Assembly: GCF_003390375.1 (NCBI RefSeq) | Contig: NZ_QUOT01000001.1 | Span: forward strand, 4,092,001 to 4,156,000 | Length of the DNA stretch: 64,000 nucleotides | From: Thalassotalea euphylliae | GTDB taxonomy: Bacteria > Pseudomonadota > Gammaproteobacteria > Enterobacterales > Alteromonadaceae | Reading direction: 5' to 3' | Shown: piece by piece, positions 23,987 through 31,016 of the stretch | Position numbering within the stretch: the first letter of the stretch is position 1 | Layout of the letters: each line of letters begins with the position of its first letter | The notes under the pieces: model-generated | Told to the model about the DNA's origin: nothing | What the model saw: only the letters and a program-made list of their open reading frames with translations | Databases searched by the model: none | Position numbers and translations under genes: made by a program

Positions 23987-24682
23987 TTGAACTTTTACAA
24001 TATTTTTGGAGTTATTAATACACTCTTTATTATCGTTAGTTTGTATGGTGTGCATTCTCAACTTAGAACGATATGGAAACGAAAAGAGTCGAGTAATTCG
24101 TATGAGCGACCGACATCACTGTTATCGTTAAATCAATTCACGGTAAGTTATTTAGCTTACTTGTCATTCTTTATATACGGGTATTCAATAGAGCCGTTTA
24201 ATCACTACATTGTTTGGCCCCGGTTAATTGCATCAGTGCTAGTTGCGTTAATTTTATTTGAAATTTGGCAAGACCGACAATCAAGCCATGCTAAAGGTAG
24301 CTTTAACATGGCTTGTATAACACTCTTGTTTGCTATCGCAGGCCTATTTATAGGAGAAACAATAACTGATCAGAGCAGGTATATTTCGACGACCATAATT
24401 GTGGTTGTATCAATTCTGATAGCTCAAGGGTACTTCCATCAAATCAAGCTAATTATCCGTTCAGGTAGCACAGGGGCTGTTGATTTAAAGATGAGTCAAT
24501 TTATCTTAATGATGGATATTTCAACCATCGCATTCGCGTTAAGTATGGGGTTAAAGCAAGGTTGGCCGCTGCTTTTATTGGCGATTACGAGTGGAGTTAC
24601 CAAAGTAATCATTATGTTTTTATTTAAATGGGTAAAAACAAGTTCTACTGCCGAAAAGCGAAGGCACATTGTTGAAACTTAA
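23987..24682 (+). CDS. Multi-pass membrane protein with PQ-loop/SWEET-like repeats
   Basis: The start is TTG 23987: GGGGAGG (23973-23979) lies 7 nt upstream, better placed than for ATG 23966. This gives 231 residues with about seven hydrophobic segments (NIFGVINTLFIIVSLYG, FTVSYLAYLSFFIYGY, IASVLVALILFEIW, ACITLLFAIAGLFIG, ISTTIIVVVSILIAQ, ISTIAFALSMGL, WPLLLLAITSGVTKVIIMF). After segments 1 and 5 the sequence reads VHSQLRTIWKRKES and YFHQIKLIIRSGSTGAVD, resembling the Pro-Gln loop motif of PQ-loop/SWEET transporters with Pro replaced. The two-repeat layout supports that fold. Substrate unknown; the call is tentative. Its codon use looks more AT-rich than that of its neighbours. Confidence 0.5.
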   Translation: MNFYNIFGVINTLFIIVSLYGVHSQLRTIWKRKESSNSYERPTSLLSLNQFTVSYLAYLSFFIYGYSIEPFNHYIVWPRLIASVLVALILFEIWQDRQSSHAKGSFNMACITLLFAIAGLFIGETITDQSRYISTTIIVVVSILIAQGYFHQIKLIIRSGSTGAVDLKMSQFILMMDISTIAFALSMGLKQGWPLLLLAITSGVTKVIIMFLFKWVKTSSTAEKRRHIVET

Positions 24683-24825
24683 AAGCGCATGTGCTGGATA
24701 TTATGTAGAAGTGACGAAAGCGTCTTATTTGCTCTGAGCAGGCTATTCACCCGATTACTTTTACACCCAAAACGGTCATCTAACATAGGCCTTTAATTAA
24801 CAATAAGATTCAGCTAGGTAAAAAA

Positions 24826-24853
24826 TTGGCGTCAGCACTACGAACGTTATAGA
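24826..24853 (+). promoter_or_regulatory. Candidate promoter for the M28 peptidase gene
   Basis: TTGGCG (24826-24831) and TATAGA (24848-24853) are separated by 16 bp, about 60 bp before the start codon. Pattern-based only. Confidence 0.4.
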
Positions 24854-24912
24854 CTTTGCCATCTTCAAATAAAAATAATGTAAAGATTATAGTTTCACCC
24901 CATGGAGCAAAA

Positions 24913-26334
24913 ATGAAATTATTAAAAAACGCGGCGCTCAAAGCCTTGATAAGTGGTGCCTTGTTTACTGTCGCGAGTACGCCGCTAATCGCCAGTGAAT
25001 CTCCTATTACGCCAGCACAAAAAGAAACTGCGCAGCAATTAATGGTGACAGCGCTTAAAAGCGAGTTAGGTTTTAGTATTGTTGAGTCATTAACGACGGA
25101 AATTGGCCCACGCCTAGGTGGCTCAGAAGCGGAAAAACGCGCGCGTGACTGGGGTGCTAAATTAGGCAAAGAGTTAGGTTTTGATAAAGTTGCGATTGAA
25201 GAATTTACCATGCCGTTTTGGGATCGTGGTCACTTACATATTGCGCTAACATCACCTTACAACCAAGAATTATACGGCTCTGCACTTGGCGGTGCCGCGC
25301 CTAGTGATAAAGAGATCAATGCGCCTATTGTTTACTTTAGAGATATTCACGCATTAACCGCCATTAAAGATGGCAGCTTAGAAGGCAAGGTAGCCTTTGT
25401 TGATGGCGAGCCAATGGTAAAAAGCCAAACAGGTGCTGGTTACAGCCCGTCAAACCAAAAACGTCGCATTGGATGGCAACATGCTGAGCGCGGCGGTGCT
25501 AGCGCACTAGTGATTCGCTCGGTTGGCTCTGATTCTCACCGTTTCCCGCATACTGGCATGATGAGTAAAAATGGCGATAAGTGGGCGAATATCCCCGTAA
25601 TTGCGATTTCTAACCCTGATGCCGACCACTTACGCCGTTTACACAACCTAAACAAGCCGTTAGCGATTTCACTGCACTCTGGCTCTGATTGGAAAGGCGA
25701 AGTCACCAGCGGTAACGTTGTACTAGATATTATCGGCAGTGAAAAGCCAGAGGAAATTATCCTAATAGGTGGTCACTTAGATAGTTGGGATTTAGGTACT
25801 GGTGCGGTTGATGATGGTGCGGGTGTGGCGATCACCACTGCCGCCGCTAAGTTAATTGCCAATTTACCAAAACGTCCAAAACGTACTATTCGTGTGGTGA
25901 TGTTCGGTGCTGAAGAAGTGGGCTTATTAGGCGCATTTGCTTATGCGAAAAAGCACGAAGCAAACCTTCACAATCACGTATTAGCGACAGAGTCTGACTT
26001 TGGTGCACGCAATATCTGGCGACTTGTTTCTAACGTTAACCCAGAAGCGACCAAACTAGTTGATGAAATTGCTAAAATCATTGCACCACTAGGTATTGTG
26101 CGCGGTGGTTCAGATGTTAAAGGTGGCGGCCCAGATATTATTCCATTGGACAATAAAGGCGTGCCGACGATTCGCTTGAGTCAAGAAGGCACAGATTACT
26201 TCGACCTGCACCATACGCCAGATGATACGCTAGATAAAATCAACCCTGACGAGTTAGCGCAAAACGTTGCCGCATACGCTGCGACAATTTACTTATTTGC
26301 GGATACGAATGTGGATTTAAAAGCAAAACGTTAA
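24913..26334 (+). CDS. M28 family zinc aminopeptidase, exported
   Basis: The start is ATG 24913 with GGAG 5 nt upstream, giving 473 residues; a longer frame to 24856 lacks support. Signal peptide: MKLLKNAALKALISGALFTV ... STPLIASES. A PA-type insert (about residues 110-240) precedes the M28 catalytic domain. Zinc and catalytic motifs: IGGHLDSWDLGTGAVDDGAG (His, Asp), MFGAEEVGLLGAFAY (the catalytic and binding Glu pair), ATESDFGA (Asp) and FDLHHTPDDTLDKINPDEL (last His). It resembles carboxypeptidase Q/glutamate-carboxypeptidase-like M28 enzymes that release N-terminal amino acids or dipeptides in the periplasm. It is followed by a strong terminator. Confidence 0.92.
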   Translation: MKLLKNAALKALISGALFTVASTPLIASESPITPAQKETAQQLMVTALKSELGFSIVESLTTEIGPRLGGSEAEKRARDWGAKLGKELGFDKVAIEEFTMPFWDRGHLHIALTSPYNQELYGSALGGAAPSDKEINAPIVYFRDIHALTAIKDGSLEGKVAFVDGEPMVKSQTGAGYSPSNQKRRIGWQHAERGGASALVIRSVGSDSHRFPHTGMMSKNGDKWANIPVIAISNPDADHLRRLHNLNKPLAISLHSGSDWKGEVTSGNVVLDIIGSEKPEEIILIGGHLDSWDLGTGAVDDGAGVAITTAAAKLIANLPKRPKRTIRVVMFGAEEVGLLGAFAYAKKHEANLHNHVLATESDFGARNIWRLVSNVNPEATKLVDEIAKIIAPLGIVRGGSDVKGGGPDIIPLDNKGVPTIRLSQEGTDYFDLHHTPDDTLDKINPDELAQNVAAYAATIYLFADTNVDLKAKR

Positions 26335-26366
26335 TCTGTTTGTTTTAAACAATTTGTTTGAACATT

Positions 26367-26394
26367 AAAGGAAGGCTAAATGCCTTCCTTTTTT
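26367..26394 (+). terminator. Intrinsic terminator after the M28 peptidase gene
   Basis: Perfect 10-bp stem AAAGGAAGGC (26367-26376) / GCCTTCCTTT (26382-26391) with loop TAAAT and a T run. The A-rich left side may also serve the converging LysR gene. Confidence 0.9.
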
Positions 26395-26416
26395 ATAAAA
26401 TTAACTTGATTGTTAT

Positions 26417-27334
26417 TTACTTAATGTCGCCAACTTCTTTATATAGCCATTCACTAAACGCTTTTACTCTGGCGAGTTCGGCATTTTCTGGGCGATAAAC
26501 AATATAGTAAGCAAGCGGCGAGTCAAATTGCGTTTGAGGAAACAGGCGAACTAAGCGCCCCGCAGCAATATCGTCATGTGCCATAACACTGCGAGCTAGC
26601 GCGATACCGCCGCCGTCTATTGCAGTTTGTAGTACTGCTGCGGAGTTATTTATTTGAATATTTTTAGCGCCTGTTTTTTGTTTTACACCCGCCCGATTAA
26701 GCCATTCTTGCCATGTTGGAAAGCCAGTAAATTCGTCTAGCGATAAGTCGTGAATCAAGGTCTGTTTAAGCAGTTCGCTGACATCTTCGAAGTTATATTC
26801 CTCTGTGAGTAGGGTAGGGGAACACACCGGATAGACCTCTTCTTCCATCAACTTTTCGGCGATTAACCCATGCCAGTCACCGCGCCCATAACGCACGCCA
26901 ATATCAACTCTTTGCACGGCAAAATCGACCGGTTTCATGGTAGTTTCCAAGCGCACATCGGTATCTGGGCAAATTTCCTGAAAACGATTTAGTTTTGGCA
27001 ATAGCCATTTGGCCGTAAAAGCCGGGCTAGCGGTTAGAGTTAAGACACCACTGACTGAATTTTCTTGCAGGCACTCAAGCCCGAGCTGCAATTTATCAAA
27101 GCCAGCGCGAATGTCGGGCAGGGCTTTCTCGGCGGCTTCTGTTGGTATTAGCCTAACTTTGCCAGTTTTCATGCGAATAAATAACGGCATATCTAACCAT
27201 TCTTCCAAAGAGCGCACCAACTGACCTACCGCCGCCGAGGTGACATGCAATTCTTCTGCGGCGGCTGAAAAACTTTTATGCCTTGCGCTTGCTTCAAATG
27301 CCCGTAGCGCATTGAGGTGTATAGGTAATTTCAT
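26417..27334 (-). CDS. LysR-family transcriptional regulator, GcvA-like
   Basis: A 305-residue LysR protein. The N-terminal winged HTH is HLNALRAFEASARHKSFSAAAEELHVTSAAVGQLVRSLE (about residues 6-45). A substrate-binding domain follows from about residue 90 (SGVLTLTASPAFTAKWLLPKL, then VDIGVRYGRGDWHGL). The wording of the HTH and the GVRYGxG segment match the GcvA/AmpR-like subgroup. It is divergent from the SDR gene at 27608 across a 273-bp gap and is its likely regulator. I saw no clear T-N11-A operator by eye. The effector is unknown. Confidence 0.88.
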   Translation of the reverse strand: MKLPIHLNALRAFEASARHKSFSAAAEELHVTSAAVGQLVRSLEEWLDMPLFIRMKTGKVRLIPTEAAEKALPDIRAGFDKLQLGLECLQENSVSGVLTLTASPAFTAKWLLPKLNRFQEICPDTDVRLETTMKPVDFAVQRVDIGVRYGRGDWHGLIAEKLMEEEVYPVCSPTLLTEEYNFEDVSELLKQTLIHDLSLDEFTGFPTWQEWLNRAGVKQKTGAKNIQINNSAAVLQTAIDGGGIALARSVMAHDDIAAGRLVRLFPQTQFDSPLAYYIVYRPENAELARVKAFSEWLYKEVGDIK

Positions 27335-27607
27335 TCGTTAAATATTTTCTTTGTCGTGTTATTAGATTATCTCGTTTGTGCAGTGAAGTAAATCGGTGAA
27401 AAATACATCTGAATTCAAGGTTGAGCTGTTATTAATCCATAAAGGAATTGAATTTAAGCCAAGCAATACAGCGAATTTCTAGCGGAAGGTAAAAGTGTTC
27501 CTTTGTCGCTTTTTAGGTGAATAATAGCTAACCACATTAAATTTTAACTTTGTCGTAAAGAAGGTGTAGGGCGGCATCTAGCAACTATTAAAAAAGGTAG
27601 ATTGAAA

Positions 27608-28381
27608 ATGAGTAACGAATTTGTAGGTAAAAAACTATTAGTGATTGGTGGCACCAGTGGTATGGGTTTAGAAACTGCACGCAAAGTGTTAGCGGCAGGC
27701 GGTCAAGCGGTTGTTGTTGGTCATCGCACTGAAAAAGCCGAAGCAGCACGCCAAGAACTGTCAGCACTGGGTAACGTAGAAGCATTAACCGCCGACTTAA
27801 CCAGTGAAGCTGGTGTACAAGCTTTGTTAACTAAGATTGACGAGAAACACGCCGATGTTGATTTATTGGTAAACGCAGCAGGTGTTTTCTTCCCTAAGCC
27901 ATTTTTAGAGCATGGTGGTAGCGATTACGATCAGTATATGAGCATTAATCGCGCTTTTTTCTTTATCACGCAAAAAGTGGCGGCTAATTTAGTGGCGAAT
28001 AAACGGGCTGGCGCCATTGTTAATGTCGGTTCAATGTGGGCGAAACAGGCGATTGCGGCAACGCCATCATCAGCATATTCAATGGCGAAAGCCGGATTGC
28101 ACTCGTTAACCCAGCATTTAGCAATGGAGCTTTCTGCTCATAACATTCGTGTAAACGCGGTATCGCCTGCGGTAGTGCAAACGCCTATTTATGAAGGCTT
28201 TATTCCAAAAGAAGAAGTAAGCGATGCGATGCAAGGCTTTAATGGTTTCCATCCGATTGGTCGTGTCGGTACACCGGAAGATGTTGCCAATAGCATCGTA
28301 TTCTTATTGTCTGAGCAAGCGAGCTGGGTAACGGGCGCCGTTTGGGATGTTGATGGCGGCGTTATGGCAGGTCGTAACTAG
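27608..28381 (+). CDS. SDR family oxidoreductase
   Basis: A 257-residue short-chain dehydrogenase; ATG 27608 is chosen over an in-frame TTG at 27602 (AAGGTAG lies 8-10 nt upstream of the ATG). Seen: LLVIGGTSGMGLETA (cofactor loop, GGTSGMG variant), ALTADLTSE, LLVNAAGVFFP (NAAG), IVNVGSMWAKQ (catalytic Ser), SAYSMAKAGLHSL (Tyr-x-x-x-Lys) and WDVDGGVMAG. The substrate is unknown. It is divergently paired with the LysR gene, a layout typical of an inducible catabolic or detoxifying enzyme. The second IS lies 79 bp downstream. Confidence 0.87.
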   Translation: MSNEFVGKKLLVIGGTSGMGLETARKVLAAGGQAVVVGHRTEKAEAARQELSALGNVEALTADLTSEAGVQALLTKIDEKHADVDLLVNAAGVFFPKPFLEHGGSDYDQYMSINRAFFFITQKVAANLVANKRAGAIVNVGSMWAKQAIAATPSSAYSMAKAGLHSLTQHLAMELSAHNIRVNAVSPAVVQTPIYEGFIPKEEVSDAMQGFNGFHPIGRVGTPEDVANSIVFLLSEQASWVTGAVWDVDGGVMAGRN

Positions 28382-28419
28382 TCTTGTTTTAGCGTTCTCG
28401 TTAAATACTCTCATTCAAC

Positions 28420-28460
28420 GTAAGAGGGCGATAATTCACAAAGAAGCTGTTGCCCTTTTT
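28420..28460 (+). terminator. Possible terminator after the SDR gene, abutting the IS end
   Basis: AAGAGGGC and GCCCTTTTT can form an 8-bp stem with one G-U pair and a long loop (about 20 nt), ending in a T run that touches the IS left end at 28460. The long loop makes it uncertain. Confidence 0.4.
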
Positions 28461-28520
28461 GAATCGACCAGATTTTCCTAGACACAAATAAGTTGTAAAC
28501 TTTGTGTCCTAGGAGGATGA

Positions 28521-28814
28521 ATGAGCGCTAAAAGATTTCCCGAAGAATTTAAGGTTCAGGCCGTTAAGCAAGTGACTGAAAAAGGTCACTCCGTTGCAAG
28601 CGTTGCAGAACGGTTAGATATCTCGACAAATAGTCTTTATATCTGGTTAAAACGCTATGGCAGTAACAGCGAACACTACCAAGAATTATCCGAGCAAGAA
28701 AAGCGTATTAAAGCGCTTGAGAAAGAACTAAAGCGTACTCAACAAGAACGTGATCTATTAAAGGAAGCCGCCGTGTACTTTGCGGGCGAGTCAAAGAAAA
28801 GTACACGTTCATAA
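28521..28814 (+). CDS. IS3-family OrfA (second element)
   Basis: A 97-residue OrfA with an HTH_Tnp_1 domain: KRFPEEFKVQAVKQVTEKGH, then SVAERLDISTNSLYIWLKRY, followed by a coiled coil (QEKRIKALEKELKRTQQER). The ATG has an AGGAGGA ribosome-binding site 5 nt upstream, inside the IS. Near the end, AAAGAAAAG (28793-28801) is a plausible -1 slippage region. OrfA stops at 28814, while the -1 frame continues into OrfB. Confidence 0.93.
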   Translation: MSAKRFPEEFKVQAVKQVTEKGHSVASVAERLDISTNSLYIWLKRYGSNSEHYQELSEQEKRIKALEKELKRTQQERDLLKEAAVYFAGESKKSTRS

Positions 28815-28846
28815 AGTCTCGGCTCAACCAATACCCCATAAAGCTG

Positions 28847-29671
28847 ATGTGCCAAGCGTTGCAAGTTCACCGCAGTGGCTTTCATGCTTGGTTGCAAAAG
28901 CCAGAATCCAAGCGAGCTAAGGATGACAAGCGCTTAACGGGTTTAATCAAACAGTCTTGGCTTGAAAGCGGCTGCGTTTACGGTTATCGCAAAATTCAAA
29001 GTGATATGTTGGATTTAGGTGAAGTTTGCTCAAAGAATAGAGTTCATCGATTAATGCAGTTATCAGGCATTCAAGCTCAAGTCGGCTATAAGAAGCGCAA
29101 AGGCAACTATGGCACTAAGCCTTCTGTGGTCGCAGATAACCAGTTAAAACGACAGTTTGATGTAGTACAGCCAAATCAAGCTTGGGTAACTGATATCACT
29201 TATATTGATACGCACGAAGGCTTTCTCTATTTAGCCGTAGTTATCGACTTGTTTTCTCGGCAAGTCGTTGGCTGGTCGATGCAATCGATGATGCATACTG
29301 ATTTAGTCTTAAGTGCATTACTCGCTGCTGTATGGCGAAGAAAACCTAAGCAAACGGTTATTATACATTCCGATCAAGGCAGCCAATTTACAGGTTATGA
29401 CTGGCAACGATTTGCTGCTGAGCATAATTTATCACTCAGTATGAGTCGTAGAGGTAACTGCCATGATAATGCTGTTGCTGAGAGCTTCTTTCAGTTGCTA
29501 AAACGTGAACGGATCAAGCGAAGAAAATACAAAAATAGAGAAAAAGCTAAGGAAGATATTTTCGATTACATCGAAATGTTTTATAACAGCAAACGTAAAC
29601 ATGGTTATCTAAATAATCAGTCTCCAACTGACTATGATAAAACCTATTTTATGAATCAAGAAAACGTCTAG
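28847..29671 (+). CDS. IS3-family OrfB transposase (second element)
   Basis: A 274-residue DDE transposase from ATG 28847. The frame is also open upstream into the orfA end (KEKYTFIKSRLNQYPIKLM), so the main product is probably an OrfAB frameshift fusion starting near 28799. Seen: HTH_21-like CVYGYRKIQSDMLDLGEVCS, the rve core QAWVTDITYIDTHEGFLYLAV (Asp), IIHSDQGSQFTGYDW (Asp) and NCHDNAVAESFFQLLKRERI (Glu), and FYNSKRKHGYLNNQSP. All catalytic residues are intact. Confidence 0.93.
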   Translation: MCQALQVHRSGFHAWLQKPESKRAKDDKRLTGLIKQSWLESGCVYGYRKIQSDMLDLGEVCSKNRVHRLMQLSGIQAQVGYKKRKGNYGTKPSVVADNQLKRQFDVVQPNQAWVTDITYIDTHEGFLYLAVVIDLFSRQVVGWSMQSMMHTDLVLSALLAAVWRRKPKQTVIIHSDQGSQFTGYDWQRFAAEHNLSLSMSRRGNCHDNAVAESFFQLLKRERIKRRKYKNREKAKEDIFDYIEMFYNSKRKHGYLNNQSPTDYDKTYFMNQENV

Positions 29672-29690
29672 GGTAGTCTGGTCGATTCAT

Positions 29691-29822
29691 AATGAGCTTT
29701 TAGTGATTGAAGGCTATGAATGGTCTAAACAGGTTTCTGGTTATTTAGCTGGTAGCATTGAAGCCGTGAACCTTGATGTGCGAGATTATCTCGCCGATTT
29801 AACAGGAAAAATTAGCATTTAA
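29691..29822 (+). pseudogene. 3' remnant of an unknown gene cut by the second IS
   Basis: Directly after the IS end an open frame without a start codon runs to TAA 29822. Its sequence reads ELLVIEGYEWSKQVSGYLAG, then SIEAVNLDVRDYLADLTGKI. The regular coding look and lack of a start suggest the last 43 or so codons of a gene whose 5' part was lost. The 5' portion is not found on the other side of the IS, where SDR 3' flanking sequence lies. I do not recognise the family. Confidence 0.55.
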
Positions 29823-29834
29823 TATGCTGAAGCA

Positions 29835-30251
29835 ATGGGAATAAATATGCCGTTATTGGATTTAAATTTTTACCTTAAAAACAGGTTTTGGTTAGGGCTA
29901 TTTGCCCTTGTGGTATCGGTACTTGCGTGGAGTGTCGAACTTAGTGGACTGGTTTACATTTGCCCTTATTGCCGTGTGCAACGCACGGTCATCGGCCTGT
30001 TGGGCTTAATGCTAATGACTCCGCTGACTAAACATTGGTTAGGCCAGTTCTTCGCTATGGTTATTGGCTTTTTTGGCGCAGTGGTTGCCGCGAATCAGCA
30101 TTTTATGGGCTGGAAAAAAATATCGGCAGGTACTTTTAGCTTTAAAGAAAACTTGGCGATTGACCCATTTATTCTGTCGGGCTTAGCGATGATATTTATC
30201 TTGTTTCAATTGTTAATAATTAGTCGTTCATCAGCAGCGCATTCTAATTAA
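29835..30251 (+). CDS. DsbB-like disulfide oxidoreductase membrane protein with a single CxxC
   Basis: A 138-residue inner-membrane protein with four hydrophobic segments (WLGLFALVVSVLAWSVEL, TVIGLLGLMLMTPL, FFAMVIGFFGAVVAANQHF, ILSGLAMIFILFQLLII). Between segments 1 and 2 it has LVYICPYCRVQRTVIG, matching the DsbB signature CxxCxxQR/ER with the quinone-site Arg. E. coli DsbB (176 residues) has a second essential Cys pair in its second periplasmic loop; here there are no other cysteines, and that loop (GWKKISAGTFSFKENLAID) has none. It may be a DsbB variant reoxidising another partner, or a short relative such as DsbI-type proteins. An alternative ATG at 29847 exists. Confidence 0.7.
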   Translation: MGINMPLLDLNFYLKNRFWLGLFALVVSVLAWSVELSGLVYICPYCRVQRTVIGLLGLMLMTPLTKHWLGQFFAMVIGFFGAVVAANQHFMGWKKISAGTFSFKENLAIDPFILSGLAMIFILFQLLIISRSSAAHSN

Positions 30252-30327
30252 ACATGGTTATATTTGGCTCTCGCATTTGAGAGCCACTTTGCTTGTTATA
30301 GCTTTTTAAGTGTCGCTTAACCGTTTA

Positions 30328-30852
30328 CTAGTCTTCAATCGCCACTAACTCATCAGTATAGCGCTGCCCGTTTTGCACATAATGCTCTGCTGATTGCATC
30401 AGTAATTCACGCGTTTTTTCATCAAGTGGCTTAATCACTTTAGCGGGTGAACCAAGGGCTAAATGGCCATCGGGCACTTCCATACCTTCAGTCACTAGGC
30501 TGTTGGCGCCAATAATACAACCTTTGCCAATTTTAGCGCCGTTCAGCACAACGGCGTTCATGCCAATCAAACTTAAATCACCAATAGTACAGCCGTGCAG
30601 CATGACTTTATGGCCAACGGTGACTTGCTTGCCAACTTCGATTGGGAAGCCTTTATCAACGTGTAAAATACTGCCGTCTTGAATATTGCTGTCTTCACCT
30701 ATGGTGATCTTATCCATGTCTCCGCGCATCACTACATTAAACCAAATACTGGCATTGGGTTTAAGCTCAACATTGCCAATAACACTGGCATTGGGTGCAA
30801 TGAAACATGACTGGTCGACGAGTGGAACTAATTTACCTAACTGATAACGCAT
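30328..30852 (-). CDS. Gamma-carbonic anhydrase family protein (YrdA-like)
   Basis: A 174-residue left-handed beta-helix protein. The start is ATG 30852 (MRYQLGKLVPLVDQSC), with AGGTGAT 8 nt upstream; a longer frame to 30894 is not supported. Hexapeptide repeats run from FIAPNASVIGNVELKPNASI to IGKGCIIGANSLV. The three zinc-binding His positions of the gamma class are there: GSILHVDKG, TVGHKVMLHGCTIG. E. coli YrdA-type proteins show little or no carbonic anhydrase activity, so the function is open. It converges with the DsbB-like gene. Confidence 0.9.
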   Translation of the reverse strand: MRYQLGKLVPLVDQSCFIAPNASVIGNVELKPNASIWFNVVMRGDMDKITIGEDSNIQDGSILHVDKGFPIEVGKQVTVGHKVMLHGCTIGDLSLIGMNAVVLNGAKIGKGCIIGANSLVTEGMEVPDGHLALGSPAKVIKPLDEKTRELLMQSAEHYVQNGQRYTDELVAIED

Positions 30853-30965
30853 TGTTATATCACCTGTGCATAGCTTATTTTTATTGTATTTCACGCAGTG
30901 TACGTAACTTTAATCATCTTGTTAATAGTCATTATTCTGAATTTGTCGTATGAAAAAAAAACTAA

Positions 30966-30981
30966 TAGTGTTAAAACACTA
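30966..30981. promoter_or_regulatory. Palindrome upstream of pntA
   Basis: TAGTGTT-AA-AACACTA, perfect 7-bp arms with a 2-bp spacer, ending 35 bp before the pntA start. Size and position suit an operator. The regulator is unknown. Confidence 0.4.
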
Positions 30982-31016
30982 ATCACTTATGTCATAAAAA
31001 CAACAAAAGGTATGTT

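Larger units (their letters stand above)
28460..29689 (+). mobile_element. Second IS3-family element, 1230 bp, different subgroup, no target duplication
   Basis: Inverted ends: TGAATCGACCAGATTTTCCT on the left and, on the opposite strand, TGAATCGACCAGACTACCCT on the right, both followed by AGAC. The flanks (TTT on the left, TAA on the right) do not match, so there is no 3-bp duplication. Ends and transposase differ clearly from the element at 22456. OrfA and OrfB are complete in overlapping frames. The missing duplication and the gene remnant at the right end suggest an adjacent deletion or recombination after insertion. Confidence 0.93.

Noticed and set aside
24810..25211. Minus-strand frame of 133 codons over the M28 peptidase 5' end
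   Set aside because: It overlaps a clear M28 coding sequence with signal peptide and motifs; composition and lack of a ribosome-binding site mark it as a shadow frame.
22456..29689. Composite transposon formed by the two IS elements
   Set aside because: The two elements have different ends and different transposases and lie in opposite orientation, so they cannot mobilise the intervening DNA as one unit.
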